From Butyricicoccus sp. Marseille-Q5471 (lineage in GTDB: Bacteria > Bacillota > Clostridia > Oscillospirales > Butyricicoccaceae), in assembly GCF_951230135.1 (NCBI RefSeq), contig NZ_CATNVC010000001.1, positions 388,746-452,745 on the forward strand: a DNA stretch of 64,000 nt. The letters are read 5' to 3'. This document shows positions 42,887 to 50,773 of the stretch, piece by piece. Below the pieces are notes generated by a model. That model was not told where the DNA came from, did not search any database, and worked only from the letters and a program-made list of their open reading frames with translations. Positions within the stretch are counted from its first letter, which is position 1. Each line of letters begins with the position of its first letter. A program made the position numbers and the translations under genes.

Positions 42887-43234
42887 ATGAAGCACGAATT
42901 TGAGAAAAACATGCGCATTATGACCGATTTGTTGATTTATTGTCACGAGTTGGGCGCTGCCGATTATCACATTGATATGGGACGGGAGAGCGACGGCTAT
43001 CACTGCTGCATTGCCTGCAGGCTGGCCGGTATCCCCGACAAGGTACTTTCCGAACTGGAGCGGGCGCTGAATATCCCCCGTCAAAAAGAAATTGAGCAGA
43101 ATTTCTGGGGACTTTCCGGCGAAGTCGCAACCGATACTGAGCTGACCTTGGTCGGGATGATGATTGACGAGGCCACAGTGACGTACGAAAACGATTCTTT
43201 GGTGATACGGTGCATGCGATCGGTCGGCGGATAA
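42887..43234 (+). CDS. Small hypothetical protein downstream of DUF1576
   Basis: A 115-residue soluble protein (AAGGAAG before the ATG). The N-terminus is helical (FEKNMRIMTDLLIYCHELGA). A beta/alpha section ADYHIDMGRESDGYHCCIACRLAGIPDKVLSELERAL and the acidic ending with YENDSLVIRCMR follow. It faintly resembles a minimal ATPase-like or regulatory fold, but no nucleotide motif is visible. It is 53 bases after the DUF1576 gene and before a strong terminator, so it is co-transcribed and likely linked in function. Confidence 0.75.
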   Translation: MKHEFEKNMRIMTDLLIYCHELGAADYHIDMGRESDGYHCCIACRLAGIPDKVLSELERALNIPRQKEIEQNFWGLSGEVATDTELTLVGMMIDEATVTYENDSLVIRCMRSVGG

Positions 43235-43238
43235 AACA

Positions 43239-43277
43239 ACAGGGAGGGGTGATGATTTCGCCCCTCCCTGTTTCTAT
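43239..43277 (+). terminator. Terminator of the DUF1576 unit
   Basis: An 11-bp perfect stem ACAGGGAGGGG/CCCCTCCCTGT followed by TTCTATTT. Confidence 0.9.
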
Positions 43278-43300
43278 TTGATCTCCCGCAAACGACCGTG

Positions 43301-45874
43301 TTACCGCTTGCTCAGCGCACGGATAACCTCATCCAGATGCTGATTGGTTTGGTCGACCTCCCAACGCAGGTCGCCGGCCGACAGGCGCTCTGCGCCGTGA
43401 CCGAGAATGATCATCTGCTCCAACGCGTCCGAGGTCGCCACCCGTACGCGGTGTGTGCGAGACAAATCATAGGATGTCTGCTCAATATACATATCTGCGG
43501 TTTCCGCTTCCTTGGTGTACACCACATCCAAATTGAATTGTTTTTCCACCGAGCCCGTGCCGCCCTTTACCTTATAAGCATCAAACACCACAATGACGCG
43601 GCATTTCCGCACGCTCTGAAAATTGCTCATCAGGTTGAGAAGCGCGGCGCGGGCGGCATTCAAATCGGTCGCTGCAATGGTTTTCAGCTCATCCCATGCA
43701 AAAATGATGTTGTAGCCGTCAACAAGCAGATAATCGTCCCGCCGGATACGTGTCAGCGGAAGCGGATCGGCCTCCACAAGCGGCTTCCTGCTTTGCTGAA
43801 AGGCCTCCAAACCGCGGTTTTTGACCGGGCCATAGGTGCGCTCGAATAGCGCCTGCAGCTCCTGCTCCGCTTCGCGCCCCATGGCAGGCGCGGCGGATGT
43901 CCGCACCGGGGCGGGCACGTCCTGCTCCGGCTCACGCTCCAAACGCAGACCCGCGTCGACATGGGCGTGCGCCTTCACCTCGTCCCACTTGACCGTGTAA
44001 CCCGCGCCATGCGAACAGAACACCGAATCCGGCGGGTTTTCCGTGTCGCGTGCGGCATCATATCCGCACGCTGCAATCACTTCGTCCGCATTATGGCAGG
44101 GCTGATAACCGCCCAATGTGCAGGACAGCCTGCCCAATCCCTTGGTGTAGGCCGCCACCTCCGTCCAATAGTTGCGCATCGCCGAAACCGGCGCAAAGCC
44201 GGTTAGCACGGTGAGGTCACTTGCGGGTTGGGGGGTATCAAATGTGCCGTTCATGCGCTGAATATCGGTCATTGCGCGGCCGACTGCGTCGGCAGGCAGC
44301 TCGAGTCGGAAGGCGTAGTACGGTTCCAGCAGCATACTTTCGGCCTGCATCAGTCCCTGCCGCACGGCGCGGTAGGTCGCCTGACGGAAATCGCCGCCCT
44401 CGGTGTGCTTGACATGCGCCCGTCCGGCGAGCAGCGTGAGTTTCACATCGGTAATCGGCGCGCCAATCAGCACACCGGGATGCTCCCGCTCCTCCAAATG
44501 GGTCAGCACAAGCCGCTGCCAGTTGAGGTCGAGATTGTCCACACTGCACGCGCTGTCAAGGCACAGACCGCTGCCGCGCTCACCCGGCTCGAGCAGCAAA
44601 TGCACCTCGGCATAGTGACGCAGCGGCTCAAAATGGCCAATACCGATGACCGTATTTGCAATGGTTTCCTTATAAACGATGTTGCCCTCGTCGAATGACA
44701 CGGCAATGCCGAACCGCTCCGCAATCAAGCGCGTGAGGATTTCAAGCTGCACCTCGCCCATCAATTGCAGGTGGATTTCACCCAGCGCCTCGTTCCAGAC
44801 GATGTGCAGCTGGGGGTCTTCCTCCTCCAGCTGACGCAGATTTTGCAGCATGACATGTGCGTCGCATCCTTCGGGCAGCCGCATGCGGTAGGTCAGCACA
44901 GGCGTGAGCACGGGCGGCAGCGACGCCGATTCCGCTCCCAATCCTACACCGGGCACGGTGTGCGTCAGTCCGGTCACCGCGCAGACCGTTCCGGCCTCTG
45001 CCCTCTCGACGGTCCGGAACTTCGCACCCGAATAAATACGAATTTGGTTGACCTTTTCCTGCCAGCCGCCGTCCGCTTCACCGGACAGCTGATCCTTGAC
45101 CGAAAGCGTCCCGCCCGTCACCTTGAGATAGGTCAGGCGGTTGCCCTGCGGGTCACGGGCGATTTTAAAGACCCGCGCCGCAAACGCTGCGCCGTACGAG
45201 GGCGAGCGCGCATAGCGGGACAGGCCCTCCAAGAACTCGTCCACACCCGAAAGCCCCAGCGCCGATCCGAAAAAGCACGGGAACACTCGCCGTTCAGCAA
45301 CGAGTGCGGCGATATCCGACGCTTCAATCGTTCCGCCTTCTAAATGCCGTTCAAGCAGCGCCTCGTCGCACAGGGCAAGGCTCTCCTGCAGCGTGTCGAC
45401 GTCGACGCCAAAATCGATGCAGCCGTCTCCCAGACGTGCCCGCAGTTCTCCGAGTAGCGCGGCACGGTCGGCGCCCGCCAAATCCATTTTATTGATAAAG
45501 ACAAAGGTCGGAATGCCATGCTGTGCAAGCAGCCGCCACAGCGTCTGCGTATGTCCCTGCACGCCGTCCGTACCGCTGACCACTAAAACCGCGCAGTCGA
45601 GCACCTGCAGGGTGCGCTCCATCTCGGCTGAGAAATCCACGTGGCCGGGCGTGTCGAGCAGCGTCACCGTGGTGTCCTGCAGCTGAAACACCGCCTGCTT
45701 GGAGAAAATCGTAATGCCGCGCTCCCGCTCCAAATCACCGGTATCCAGAAACGCGTCCCGATGGTCGACGCGGCCGAGCTTTTTCAGTGCACCCGCGCGG
45801 TACAGCATCGCTTCCGACAGCGTGGTCTTGCCCGCGTCCACATGGGCCAATATTCCGATTGCAAGTCTTTTCAT
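43301..45874 (-). CDS. TetM-like ribosomal-protection GTPase fused to a YacP/Rae1-type NYN endoribonuclease domain
   Basis: An 857-residue protein. Residues about 1-640 are a translational GTPase of the ribosomal-protection (TetM/TetO) branch. The P-loop is LAHVDAGKTTL, the G2/G3 region holds ERERGITI and DTPGHVDF, and G4 is NKMDL. EF-G-like domains II-V follow (GIGHFEP..., GAPITDVKLTL). Residues about 720-857 are an NYN/YacP nuclease: LLVDGYNIIFAWDEL, VIVVFDAYKVKGG, TKEAETADMYIE and VATSDALEQ carry the four acidic catalytic residues, and the order matches Bacillus Rae1. A linker rich in Glu/Pro joins them. ATG 45874 matches the usual family start; an ATG at 45916 is an alternative, and neither has a strong ribosome-binding site. 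It may act at the ribosomal A site; true tetracycline resistance is uncertain. Confidence 0.92.
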   Translation of the reverse strand: MKRLAIGILAHVDAGKTTLSEAMLYRAGALKKLGRVDHRDAFLDTGDLERERGITIFSKQAVFQLQDTTVTLLDTPGHVDFSAEMERTLQVLDCAVLVVSGTDGVQGHTQTLWRLLAQHGIPTFVFINKMDLAGADRAALLGELRARLGDGCIDFGVDVDTLQESLALCDEALLERHLEGGTIEASDIAALVAERRVFPCFFGSALGLSGVDEFLEGLSRYARSPSYGAAFAARVFKIARDPQGNRLTYLKVTGGTLSVKDQLSGEADGGWQEKVNQIRIYSGAKFRTVERAEAGTVCAVTGLTHTVPGVGLGAESASLPPVLTPVLTYRMRLPEGCDAHVMLQNLRQLEEEDPQLHIVWNEALGEIHLQLMGEVQLEILTRLIAERFGIAVSFDEGNIVYKETIANTVIGIGHFEPLRHYAEVHLLLEPGERGSGLCLDSACSVDNLDLNWQRLVLTHLEEREHPGVLIGAPITDVKLTLLAGRAHVKHTEGGDFRQATYRAVRQGLMQAESMLLEPYYAFRLELPADAVGRAMTDIQRMNGTFDTPQPASDLTVLTGFAPVSAMRNYWTEVAAYTKGLGRLSCTLGGYQPCHNADEVIAACGYDAARDTENPPDSVFCSHGAGYTVKWDEVKAHAHVDAGLRLEREPEQDVPAPVRTSAAPAMGREAEQELQALFERTYGPVKNRGLEAFQQSRKPLVEADPLPLTRIRRDDYLLVDGYNIIFAWDELKTIAATDLNAARAALLNLMSNFQSVRKCRVIVVFDAYKVKGGTGSVEKQFNLDVVYTKEAETADMYIEQTSYDLSRTHRVRVATSDALEQMIILGHGAERLSAGDLRWEVDQTNQHLDEVIRALSKR

Positions 45875-45998
45875 GATCGTATTCCATGCCGTTCTCAGTT
45901 TATTCAGTGCTTTCATTCTACCACAGTCCGCATGAAAATACCAGAAATCCGCACCGCCGCCCGCTGCGCAGCATAAGATAGAAACGAGGTGGTAACTC

Positions 45999-46571
45999 TT
46001 GGGTATCCGAATTTTTATCGATCAGGGGCACAACCCGAGCGGTCCGAACACCGGTGCGGAAGGCAACGGTCTGCGCGAGCAGGATATAACCTACATTGTC
46101 GGCGTTTATCTGGCCGACATGCTGCGTGCCGACCCGCGTTTTGATGTGCGGCTCAGCCGCAACTCCCCCACCGAGATTCTCGGCACGAGCAACACGACCA
46201 GCCTTGCCGCCCGCGTCAATGCAGCCAACAGCTGGCCCGCCGATTATTTTATCAGCATTCACTGTAACGCCAACACCAATCCAGCGATTAACGGAACCGA
46301 AGTATACGTCTACCGTGAAAATACGCAATCCTACTGGCTGGCACAGCATGTGCTGCGCGGCGTGGTCGAGCGCGTGGGCACGCGAGATAACGGTGTACGG
46401 CTCAATCCAGGTCTGTACGTGCTGCGAAAAACAAATATGCCATCCATCTTAGTGGAACTGGCCTATCTGACCAACACGTCTGACGCGGAAAAGCTGCGCG
46501 ATGATCCCTACGGCTTTGCACAAGGCATTTATAACGGACTGCTCAGTTATTTTGGCTTCATGCCCCTCTAA
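45999..46571 (+). CDS. N-acetylmuramoyl-L-alanine amidase (Amidase_3), cytoplasmic-form
   Basis: A 190-residue zinc amidase domain: IFIDQGHNPSGPN (zinc His), a Glu in the NGLREQ stretch, DYFISIHCNANTNP (second His) and the catalytic ILVELAYLTN. It starts at TTG 45999, preceded by GAGGTGG 6 bases upstream. There is no signal peptide, which is unusual for a peptidoglycan hydrolase; the same bare form occurs in clostridial spore or prophage genes. It may be released by another route or act in the mother cell. Confidence 0.88.
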   Translation: MGIRIFIDQGHNPSGPNTGAEGNGLREQDITYIVGVYLADMLRADPRFDVRLSRNSPTEILGTSNTTSLAARVNAANSWPADYFISIHCNANTNPAINGTEVYVYRENTQSYWLAQHVLRGVVERVGTRDNGVRLNPGLYVLRKTNMPSILVELAYLTNTSDAEKLRDDPYGFAQGIYNGLLSYFGFMPL

Positions 46572-46574
46572 TAG

Positions 46575-46606
46575 ACAAAACCCCTCCATTTGGAGGGGTT
46601 TTGTTT
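46575..46606. terminator. Bidirectional terminator
   Basis: ACAAAACCCCTCC-ATTT-GGAGGGGTTTTGT between the convergent amidase and uxuB genes. Confidence 0.92.
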
Positions 46607-46614
46607 GCTTGGTT

Positions 46615-47469
46615 TTATACGCCCGAATAGGCCGAGAATCCGCCGTCAATCGGAATGCATACGCCGGTAATGAAGCTCGCCGCTCGGTTGTTGAGCAGGA
46701 AAAGCACCGCACCCACCAGTTCCTCCAACTCGCCGAAGCGACCCATCGGCGTACCGTTTAGAATTTTCTTGGTACGCGGGGTAGGCGTGCCGTCCTCGTT
46801 AAAGAGCAGCCCGCGGTTCTGGTTGCCGACGAAGAAGCCGGGCGCAATCGCGTTGACGCGGATGCCGCTGCCCGCAAAGTAGGTCGCAAGCCACTCGGTG
46901 AAGTTTACAACTGCCGCCTTCGCGCCCGAATAAGCCGGAATCTTGGTCAGCGGCGTGTAGGCGTTCATCGATGCGATATTGAGGATGTTGCCGCCCTCGC
47001 GCTCGAGCATATCGGCCGCAAATACCTGCGTCGGCAACAGCGTGCCGAGGAAGTTGAGCGCGAAGACGAATTCAACACCCGCCTTATCCAGATCGAAAAA
47101 GGTCTTGCAGTTTTCAATCTCTTTGACCTCATGGTGAAATTCGTTGTCGGTTGTTGCGCGCGGATTATTGCCGCCCGCACCATTGATCAGCACATCGCAC
47201 AGGCCGAGATCAGCCTTGACCCGCTCGTGCACGTTTTCCAAATCGGCACGCTCGAGGACATTTGCCTTGTAGGCCCGCGCCGTGCCGCCTGCCGCGTTAA
47301 TTTTGTCGGCAACGGCCTGCGCCGCCGCATCGTTCAGGTCGAGCAGGGCAATTTTTCCGCCTGCCGCGGCCAGCTTTTCGGCAAACATGCCGCAAATTGC
47401 GCCGCCCGCGCCTGTGATGACGCAGACCTTACCGGTCAAATCGGTATTCAGAACGTTGTTTTCCATCAT
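46615..47469 (-). CDS. uxuB: SDR-family D-mannonate oxidoreductase (fructuronate reductase)
   Basis: A 284-residue NAD(P)-dependent short-chain dehydrogenase: TGAGGAICGMFAEKL (cofactor loop), NGAGGNNPRAT, and the catalytic IASMNAYTPLTKIPAYSGAKA (Ser...Tyr-x-x-x-Lys). The long inserted segment with ENCKTFFDLDKAG and the terminal PIDGGFSAYSGV match the Bacillus YjmF/UxuB type, which interconverts D-fructuronate and D-mannonate. AAAGGGG precedes the ATG at 47469. It sits 22 bases after uxuA in the same direction. Confidence 0.92.
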   Translation of the reverse strand: MMENNVLNTDLTGKVCVITGAGGAICGMFAEKLAAAGGKIALLDLNDAAAQAVADKINAAGGTARAYKANVLERADLENVHERVKADLGLCDVLINGAGGNNPRATTDNEFHHEVKEIENCKTFFDLDKAGVEFVFALNFLGTLLPTQVFAADMLEREGGNILNIASMNAYTPLTKIPAYSGAKAAVVNFTEWLATYFAGSGIRVNAIAPGFFVGNQNRGLLFNEDGTPTPRTKKILNGTPMGRFGELEELVGAVLFLLNNRAASFITGVCIPIDGGFSAYSGV

Positions 47470-47490
47470 GATAGTATCCCCTTTCATCAT

Positions 47491-48537
47491 TCAGCGTGCG
47501 TTTTTTTCACAGGCCTCGAACAGCCCGTTGAGATAAGTAGCGCCCAGTGCGCGGTCGTACAAGCCGTAGCCGGGTTTGCCTGTCTCGCCCCAAATCATGC
47601 GGCCGTGGTCGGGACGGACATAGCCGTCAAATCCGGTTTCGACCAGTGCGCGAACAATCTCATACATATCGAGGCTGCCGCAGCACGACAGATGCGCGCG
47701 CTCCTCAAAGGAATCGTCCTCCATGATTTTGACATTGCGCATGTGCATAAACCCAATGCGGTTCATGGCCGAATACTTGCGCGTCAGCTTGACGACATCG
47801 TTAAACTTGGCACAGCCAAGCGAGCCGGTGCACAGGCACAGCGCGTTGGCCGGTGAATCATAGAGCGCAAGCATACGGTCAAGGTTTGGCTCGCAGGTGA
47901 TGATGCGCGGCAGGCCAAAAATCGGATACGGGGGATCATCGGGGTGGATTGCCATGACCACGCCGCACTCCTCAGCAACCGGAATGACCTTGTTGAGGAA
48001 CGTTTCGAGATTTTTCCACAGCCCTTCCTCACCCAGCTCACCGTAAGCGCGAATCAGCTCGCGCACCTCGTCCTTCGAGTAGCTCGAATCCCAGCCGGGC
48101 AGGTTGATGTCGTCGGTCAGCGGGTCAAGACCGCGCATCTGCTCCCAGTACATGACAAGGCTGGTCGAGCCGTCCGCTGCCTTTTTGTCAAGCTGGGTGC
48201 GCGTCCAGTCGAACACGGGCATGAAATTGTAGGTGACACACTTAATGCCGTATTTGGCGCAGCGGCGAATGTTCTCACAGTACACATCGAGCAGCCGGTC
48301 ACAGTCGCCGCGGCCGAGCTTGATGTCCTCATGCACTGGAATGGATTCGACTACGTCGAAAATTAAACCGTGCGCGTCACAGTCGGCCTTCATTTTTGCA
48401 AGGCTCTCCTCGGGCCAGACCTCGCCCGGCTTGACATCATAAACGGCGGAAACAATCGAGCGCATGCCCGGGATTTGGCTGATGTACTCCAGCGAAACCG
48501 GATCGGATTCGCCGTACCAACGGAAGGATAATTTCAT
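47491..48537 (-). CDS. uxuA: Mannonate dehydratase
   Basis: A 348-residue TIM-barrel enzyme converting D-mannonate to 2-keto-3-deoxygluconate. It shows KLSFRWYGESDPVSLEYISQ, IKLGRGDCDRLLD, MAIHPDDPPYPIFGLPRI (metal and substrate residues), LCTGSLG, FMHMRNVK and GYVRPDHGRMIWGE. Length is typical. AGGAGG lies upstream of ATG 48537. The gene pair uxuA-uxuB with the divergent kdgA-kdgK completes a hexuronate route. Confidence 0.97.
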   Translation of the reverse strand: MKLSFRWYGESDPVSLEYISQIPGMRSIVSAVYDVKPGEVWPEESLAKMKADCDAHGLIFDVVESIPVHEDIKLGRGDCDRLLDVYCENIRRCAKYGIKCVTYNFMPVFDWTRTQLDKKAADGSTSLVMYWEQMRGLDPLTDDINLPGWDSSYSKDEVRELIRAYGELGEEGLWKNLETFLNKVIPVAEECGVVMAIHPDDPPYPIFGLPRIITCEPNLDRMLALYDSPANALCLCTGSLGCAKFNDVVKLTRKYSAMNRIGFMHMRNVKIMEDDSFEERAHLSCCGSLDMYEIVRALVETGFDGYVRPDHGRMIWGETGKPGYGLYDRALGATYLNGLFEACEKNAR

Positions 48538-48594
48538 AAAATGCCTCCTATTTTTTGATTAGCTTGACGGATGACGGCGGTACGTTCTCATTTG

Positions 48595-48650
48595 TCAGCG
48601 GGTTCTCTTAACTTGCCTTAAGTATAGCAGTCCATCCCGTTCATTCTCTC
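48595..48650 (-). promoter_or_regulatory. Possible extended -10 promoter of uxuAB
   Basis: On the minus strand TGCTATACT (about 48632-48624) is a good extended -10 without a matching -35 box. I see no KdgR-like motif in this gap (48538-48751), only AT-rich DNA. Confidence 0.35.
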
Positions 48651-48751
48651 GGTGTATCCTGCTTCAAACCTAGTGAAAATTGCGATTAAATTTTAAAGTG
48701 CACAAGTCCCAAGCGCCCGCATTATTGATGTTGCACAAGGTTTTACCGCAT

Positions 48752-48796
48752 AAAAAAAGAGACGCTGCCCACAGCAAGGGGCAGCGTCTCTTTTTT
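48752..48796. terminator. Bidirectional terminator after the IclR-type gene
   Basis: A 13-bp stem AGAGACGCTGCCC/GGGCAGCGTCTCT flanked by A7 and T6. Confidence 0.92.
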
Positions 48797-48809
48797 ATCC
48801 TTCAACCGG

Positions 48810-49574
48810 TCATGCGCCAAGTACGGCGGCAATCTCATCGCGCGCGGTCAGCAGCATTGCACTGAGCTCGCGCACGCGTTCATTTGACATACGCGACAGC
48901 GGCGCCGAAATCGACAGCGCATAAGCCGCACGTCCCGAATAGTCCGGGATAGCAGCTGCAACACAGCGCACGCCCAGTTCATTTTCCTCATTATCCATCG
49001 AAACGCCCTCACGCCGAATCGCCGCGATTTCCCGCAGAAACGCCTGCTCGCTCACGATTGTGTGCTCGGTATAGGCATGCACATCGCTCGCCTGCCAGAC
49101 CGCGCGCACCTCCTCATCCGACAGGGTGGCCAGGATCGCCTTGCCTACGCCGGTGCAGTACAGCGGCCGGCGCATGCCGATGCGAGAAAACATGCGAATC
49201 GCGCTATGCACGCTGTCCACCTTATGCACGTAGACAATTTCGTTCTGCTCACGCATGACGAGATGGACGGTCTCACCCGTCTCGCGGCTCAGCCGCTCCA
49301 TCGGCACACGGGCACGCTCGACAACGTCAAGGTTGTCTACAATATATCCCGACAGCTCGCACAGCCGCATCCCCGGATAGTACACACTGGTCACGCTGTC
49401 GTGCTGTACATAGCCGCGCGACGCCATCGCACCCAGCAGCCGGTGCACCGTTGACTTATGCAAACCGGTTTGGACGCACAGCGCGGCAATCGTCATGCCA
49501 CCGCGGCTGCGGCACAGTAGTTCAAGCAAATCAAACGCCCGATCGAGCGACTGCACAGAGGAATTTTCCGCCAT
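48810..49574 (-). CDS. IclR-family transcriptional regulator, KdgR-like
   Basis: A 254-residue regulator. The winged helix (about 5-70) contains LDRAFDLLELLCRSRGGMTIAALC and KSTVHRLLGAMASRGYV. The effector domain (about 80-250) includes RPLYCTGVGKAILA, VRCVAAAIPDYSGRAAYALSISAPLSRM. It is divergent from kdgA and lies between uxuA and kdgA, so a 2-keto-3-deoxygluconate-responsive repressor is the natural call. Operator-like sites are described at 49599-49612 and 49724-49737. Confidence 0.92.
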   Translation of the reverse strand: MAENSSVQSLDRAFDLLELLCRSRGGMTIAALCVQTGLHKSTVHRLLGAMASRGYVQHDSVTSVYYPGMRLCELSGYIVDNLDVVERARVPMERLSRETGETVHLVMREQNEIVYVHKVDSVHSAIRMFSRIGMRRPLYCTGVGKAILATLSDEEVRAVWQASDVHAYTEHTIVSEQAFLREIAAIRREGVSMDNEENELGVRCVAAAIPDYSGRAAYALSISAPLSRMSNERVRELSAMLLTARDEIAAVLGA

Positions 49575-49598
49575 TTTCCCGCACCTCGTTTTGTATTA

Positions 49599-49612
49599 TG
49601 AAACTTTGTTCC
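49599..49612. promoter_or_regulatory. Operator-like site 1 (IclR/KdgR-type)
   Basis: TGAAACTTTGTTCC, an imperfect palindrome (ATGAAAC-TTT-GTTCCAT over 49598-49614), placed directly downstream of the -10 of the regulator's own promoter. Confidence 0.65.
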
Positions 49613-49641
49613 ATTTTAATTCATTTTACCCAAATTTGCAA
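49613..49641 (-). promoter_or_regulatory. Promoter of the IclR-type regulator
   Basis: Minus strand TTGCAA (49641-49636), 17 bases, TAAAAT (49618-49613). Confidence 0.65.
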
Positions 49642-49675
49642 GCGCAACTTTGCACAGTTTCTTTTTTAATTCCTC

Positions 49676-49703
49676 TTGCTTTTTATATGCATCTCGATAT
49701 AAT
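49676..49703 (+). promoter_or_regulatory. Promoter of kdgA-VOC-kdgK
   Basis: TTGCTT (49676-49681), 16 bases, TATAAT (49698-49703). Operator-like site 2 begins 20 bases downstream. Confidence 0.65.
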
Positions 49704-49723
49704 GAAAGCATAAATCAGTTTTG

Positions 49724-49737
49724 TGAAACATTGTTCC
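49724..49737. promoter_or_regulatory. Operator-like site 2 (IclR/KdgR-type)
   Basis: TGAAACATTGTTCC, differing from site 1 at one base. A half site TGAAACAT follows at 49744-49751. Both are placed for repression of initiation of the kdgA operon. Confidence 0.65.
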
Positions 49738-49767
49738 GTAATATGAAACATGAAAAGGAGTGCCCTG

Positions 49768-50412
49768 ATGAACGAGATTGAAAAGCGCGTACAACAGATT
49801 GGCGTAGTGCCGGTCATTAAGCTCACCCACCCGGAGAGAGACGCGGCTCCGCTGGCAAAGGCGCTGACCGAGGGCGGCGTACCGGTTGCAGAGGTCACCT
49901 TCCGTGCGGCAGGCGCAGCCATCGCCATCAAGGCGATGTGCGAGACCTGTCCCGATATGCTGGTCGGCGCGGGCACTGTACTGACGACCGCGCAGGTCGA
50001 CGAAGCGATTTCCGCCGGTTCACAGTTCATCGTCACCCCCGGCATGGACGCCGACCTGGTGCGCTACTGCCAGCAGAAGCAGATCGCCATCTTCCCCGGC
50101 TGCACCACACCGACCGACTACCACACCGCCTACAAGCTCGGTCTTGAGGTGCTCAAGTTCTTCCCTGCCGAGCAGTCGGGCGGACTTGCCAAGATCAAGG
50201 CCATGAGTGCGCCGTTTCCGATGTTCAAGGTCATGCCGACCGGCGGCATCAGCCTGAAAAACCTCGGCGAATACGCCAAGAACTCTGTCATTGCGGCGTG
50301 CGGCGGCTCGTACATGGTTACTGCCGAACTGATTGAGGGTCAGCAGTGGGACGAAATCACCGCACTCTGCCGGCAGTCGGTTGCAATCGTCAAGGAGGCG
50401 CGCAATGGCTGA
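49768..50412 (+). CDS. kdgA: KDPG / KDGal-P aldolase
   Basis: A 214-residue class I aldolase that splits 2-keto-3-deoxy-6-phosphogluconate into pyruvate and glyceraldehyde-3-phosphate. It carries the Glu in VAEVTFRAAG (about 44) and the Schiff-base Lys in VLKFFPAEQ (about 132), plus GAGTVLTTAQ and PTGGIS for phosphate binding. AAGGAG precedes ATG 49768. It overlaps the VOC gene by 8 bases. Confidence 0.97.
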   Translation: MNEIEKRVQQIGVVPVIKLTHPERDAAPLAKALTEGGVPVAEVTFRAAGAAIAIKAMCETCPDMLVGAGTVLTTAQVDEAISAGSQFIVTPGMDADLVRYCQQKQIAIFPGCTTPTDYHTAYKLGLEVLKFFPAEQSGGLAKIKAMSAPFPMFKVMPTGGISLKNLGEYAKNSVIAACGGSYMVTAELIEGQQWDEITALCRQSVAIVKEARNG

Positions 50413-50755
50413 GTTTGCGCTCGCACATATCGGCATCAATGCGGAAAACGAAGCGGAAGCACGCAAAGCGGCTGAGCTGTTCGGCACACTGTTCGGCTTT
50501 CCTGTCAAGGATGGAAACAGCTCCTTGTTCGCGGGTTCCGGCATTGAGGTTATGAAGACGCCTTACCTCGGCAAAAACGGACACATTGCCATCGGCACGC
50601 CCGATGTCGCGGCTGCACAGGCGGAGCTCGAGGCACGCGGCTTTTCGTTCCGCGCCGACTCTGCGAAATTCCTGCCCGACGGTACGCTCAACGCAATTTA
50701 TTTGGAACAGGAAATCTGTGGCTTTGCCGTCCATCTGGTCGGCCGAAAAGCCTGA
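50405..50755 (+). CDS. VOC-family protein in the KDG operon
   Basis: A 116-residue glyoxalase/bleomycin-resistance fold protein: AEFALAHIGINAENEAEA, LFGTLFGFPV, a central GHIAIGTPDV and a C-terminal ICGFAVHLVGRK. Only a partial metal-ligand set is visible. It starts at ATG 50405 (AAGGAGG upstream) inside kdgA's 3' end. Homologues sit between KDPG aldolase and KDG kinase in other Clostridia; the function is unknown, possibly an epimerase or isomerase for a pathway intermediate. Confidence 0.85.
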   Translation: MAEFALAHIGINAENEAEARKAAELFGTLFGFPVKDGNSSLFAGSGIEVMKTPYLGKNGHIAIGTPDVAAAQAELEARGFSFRADSAKFLPDGTLNAIYLEQEICGFAVHLVGRKA

Positions 50756-50773
50756 TTACAGGAGGATATAATT

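Noticed and set aside
43301-45874. Plain tetracycline resistance gene
   Set aside because: The core is TetM-like, but the NYN extension, chromosomal setting without mobile flanks and native base composition argue for a housekeeping paralogue.
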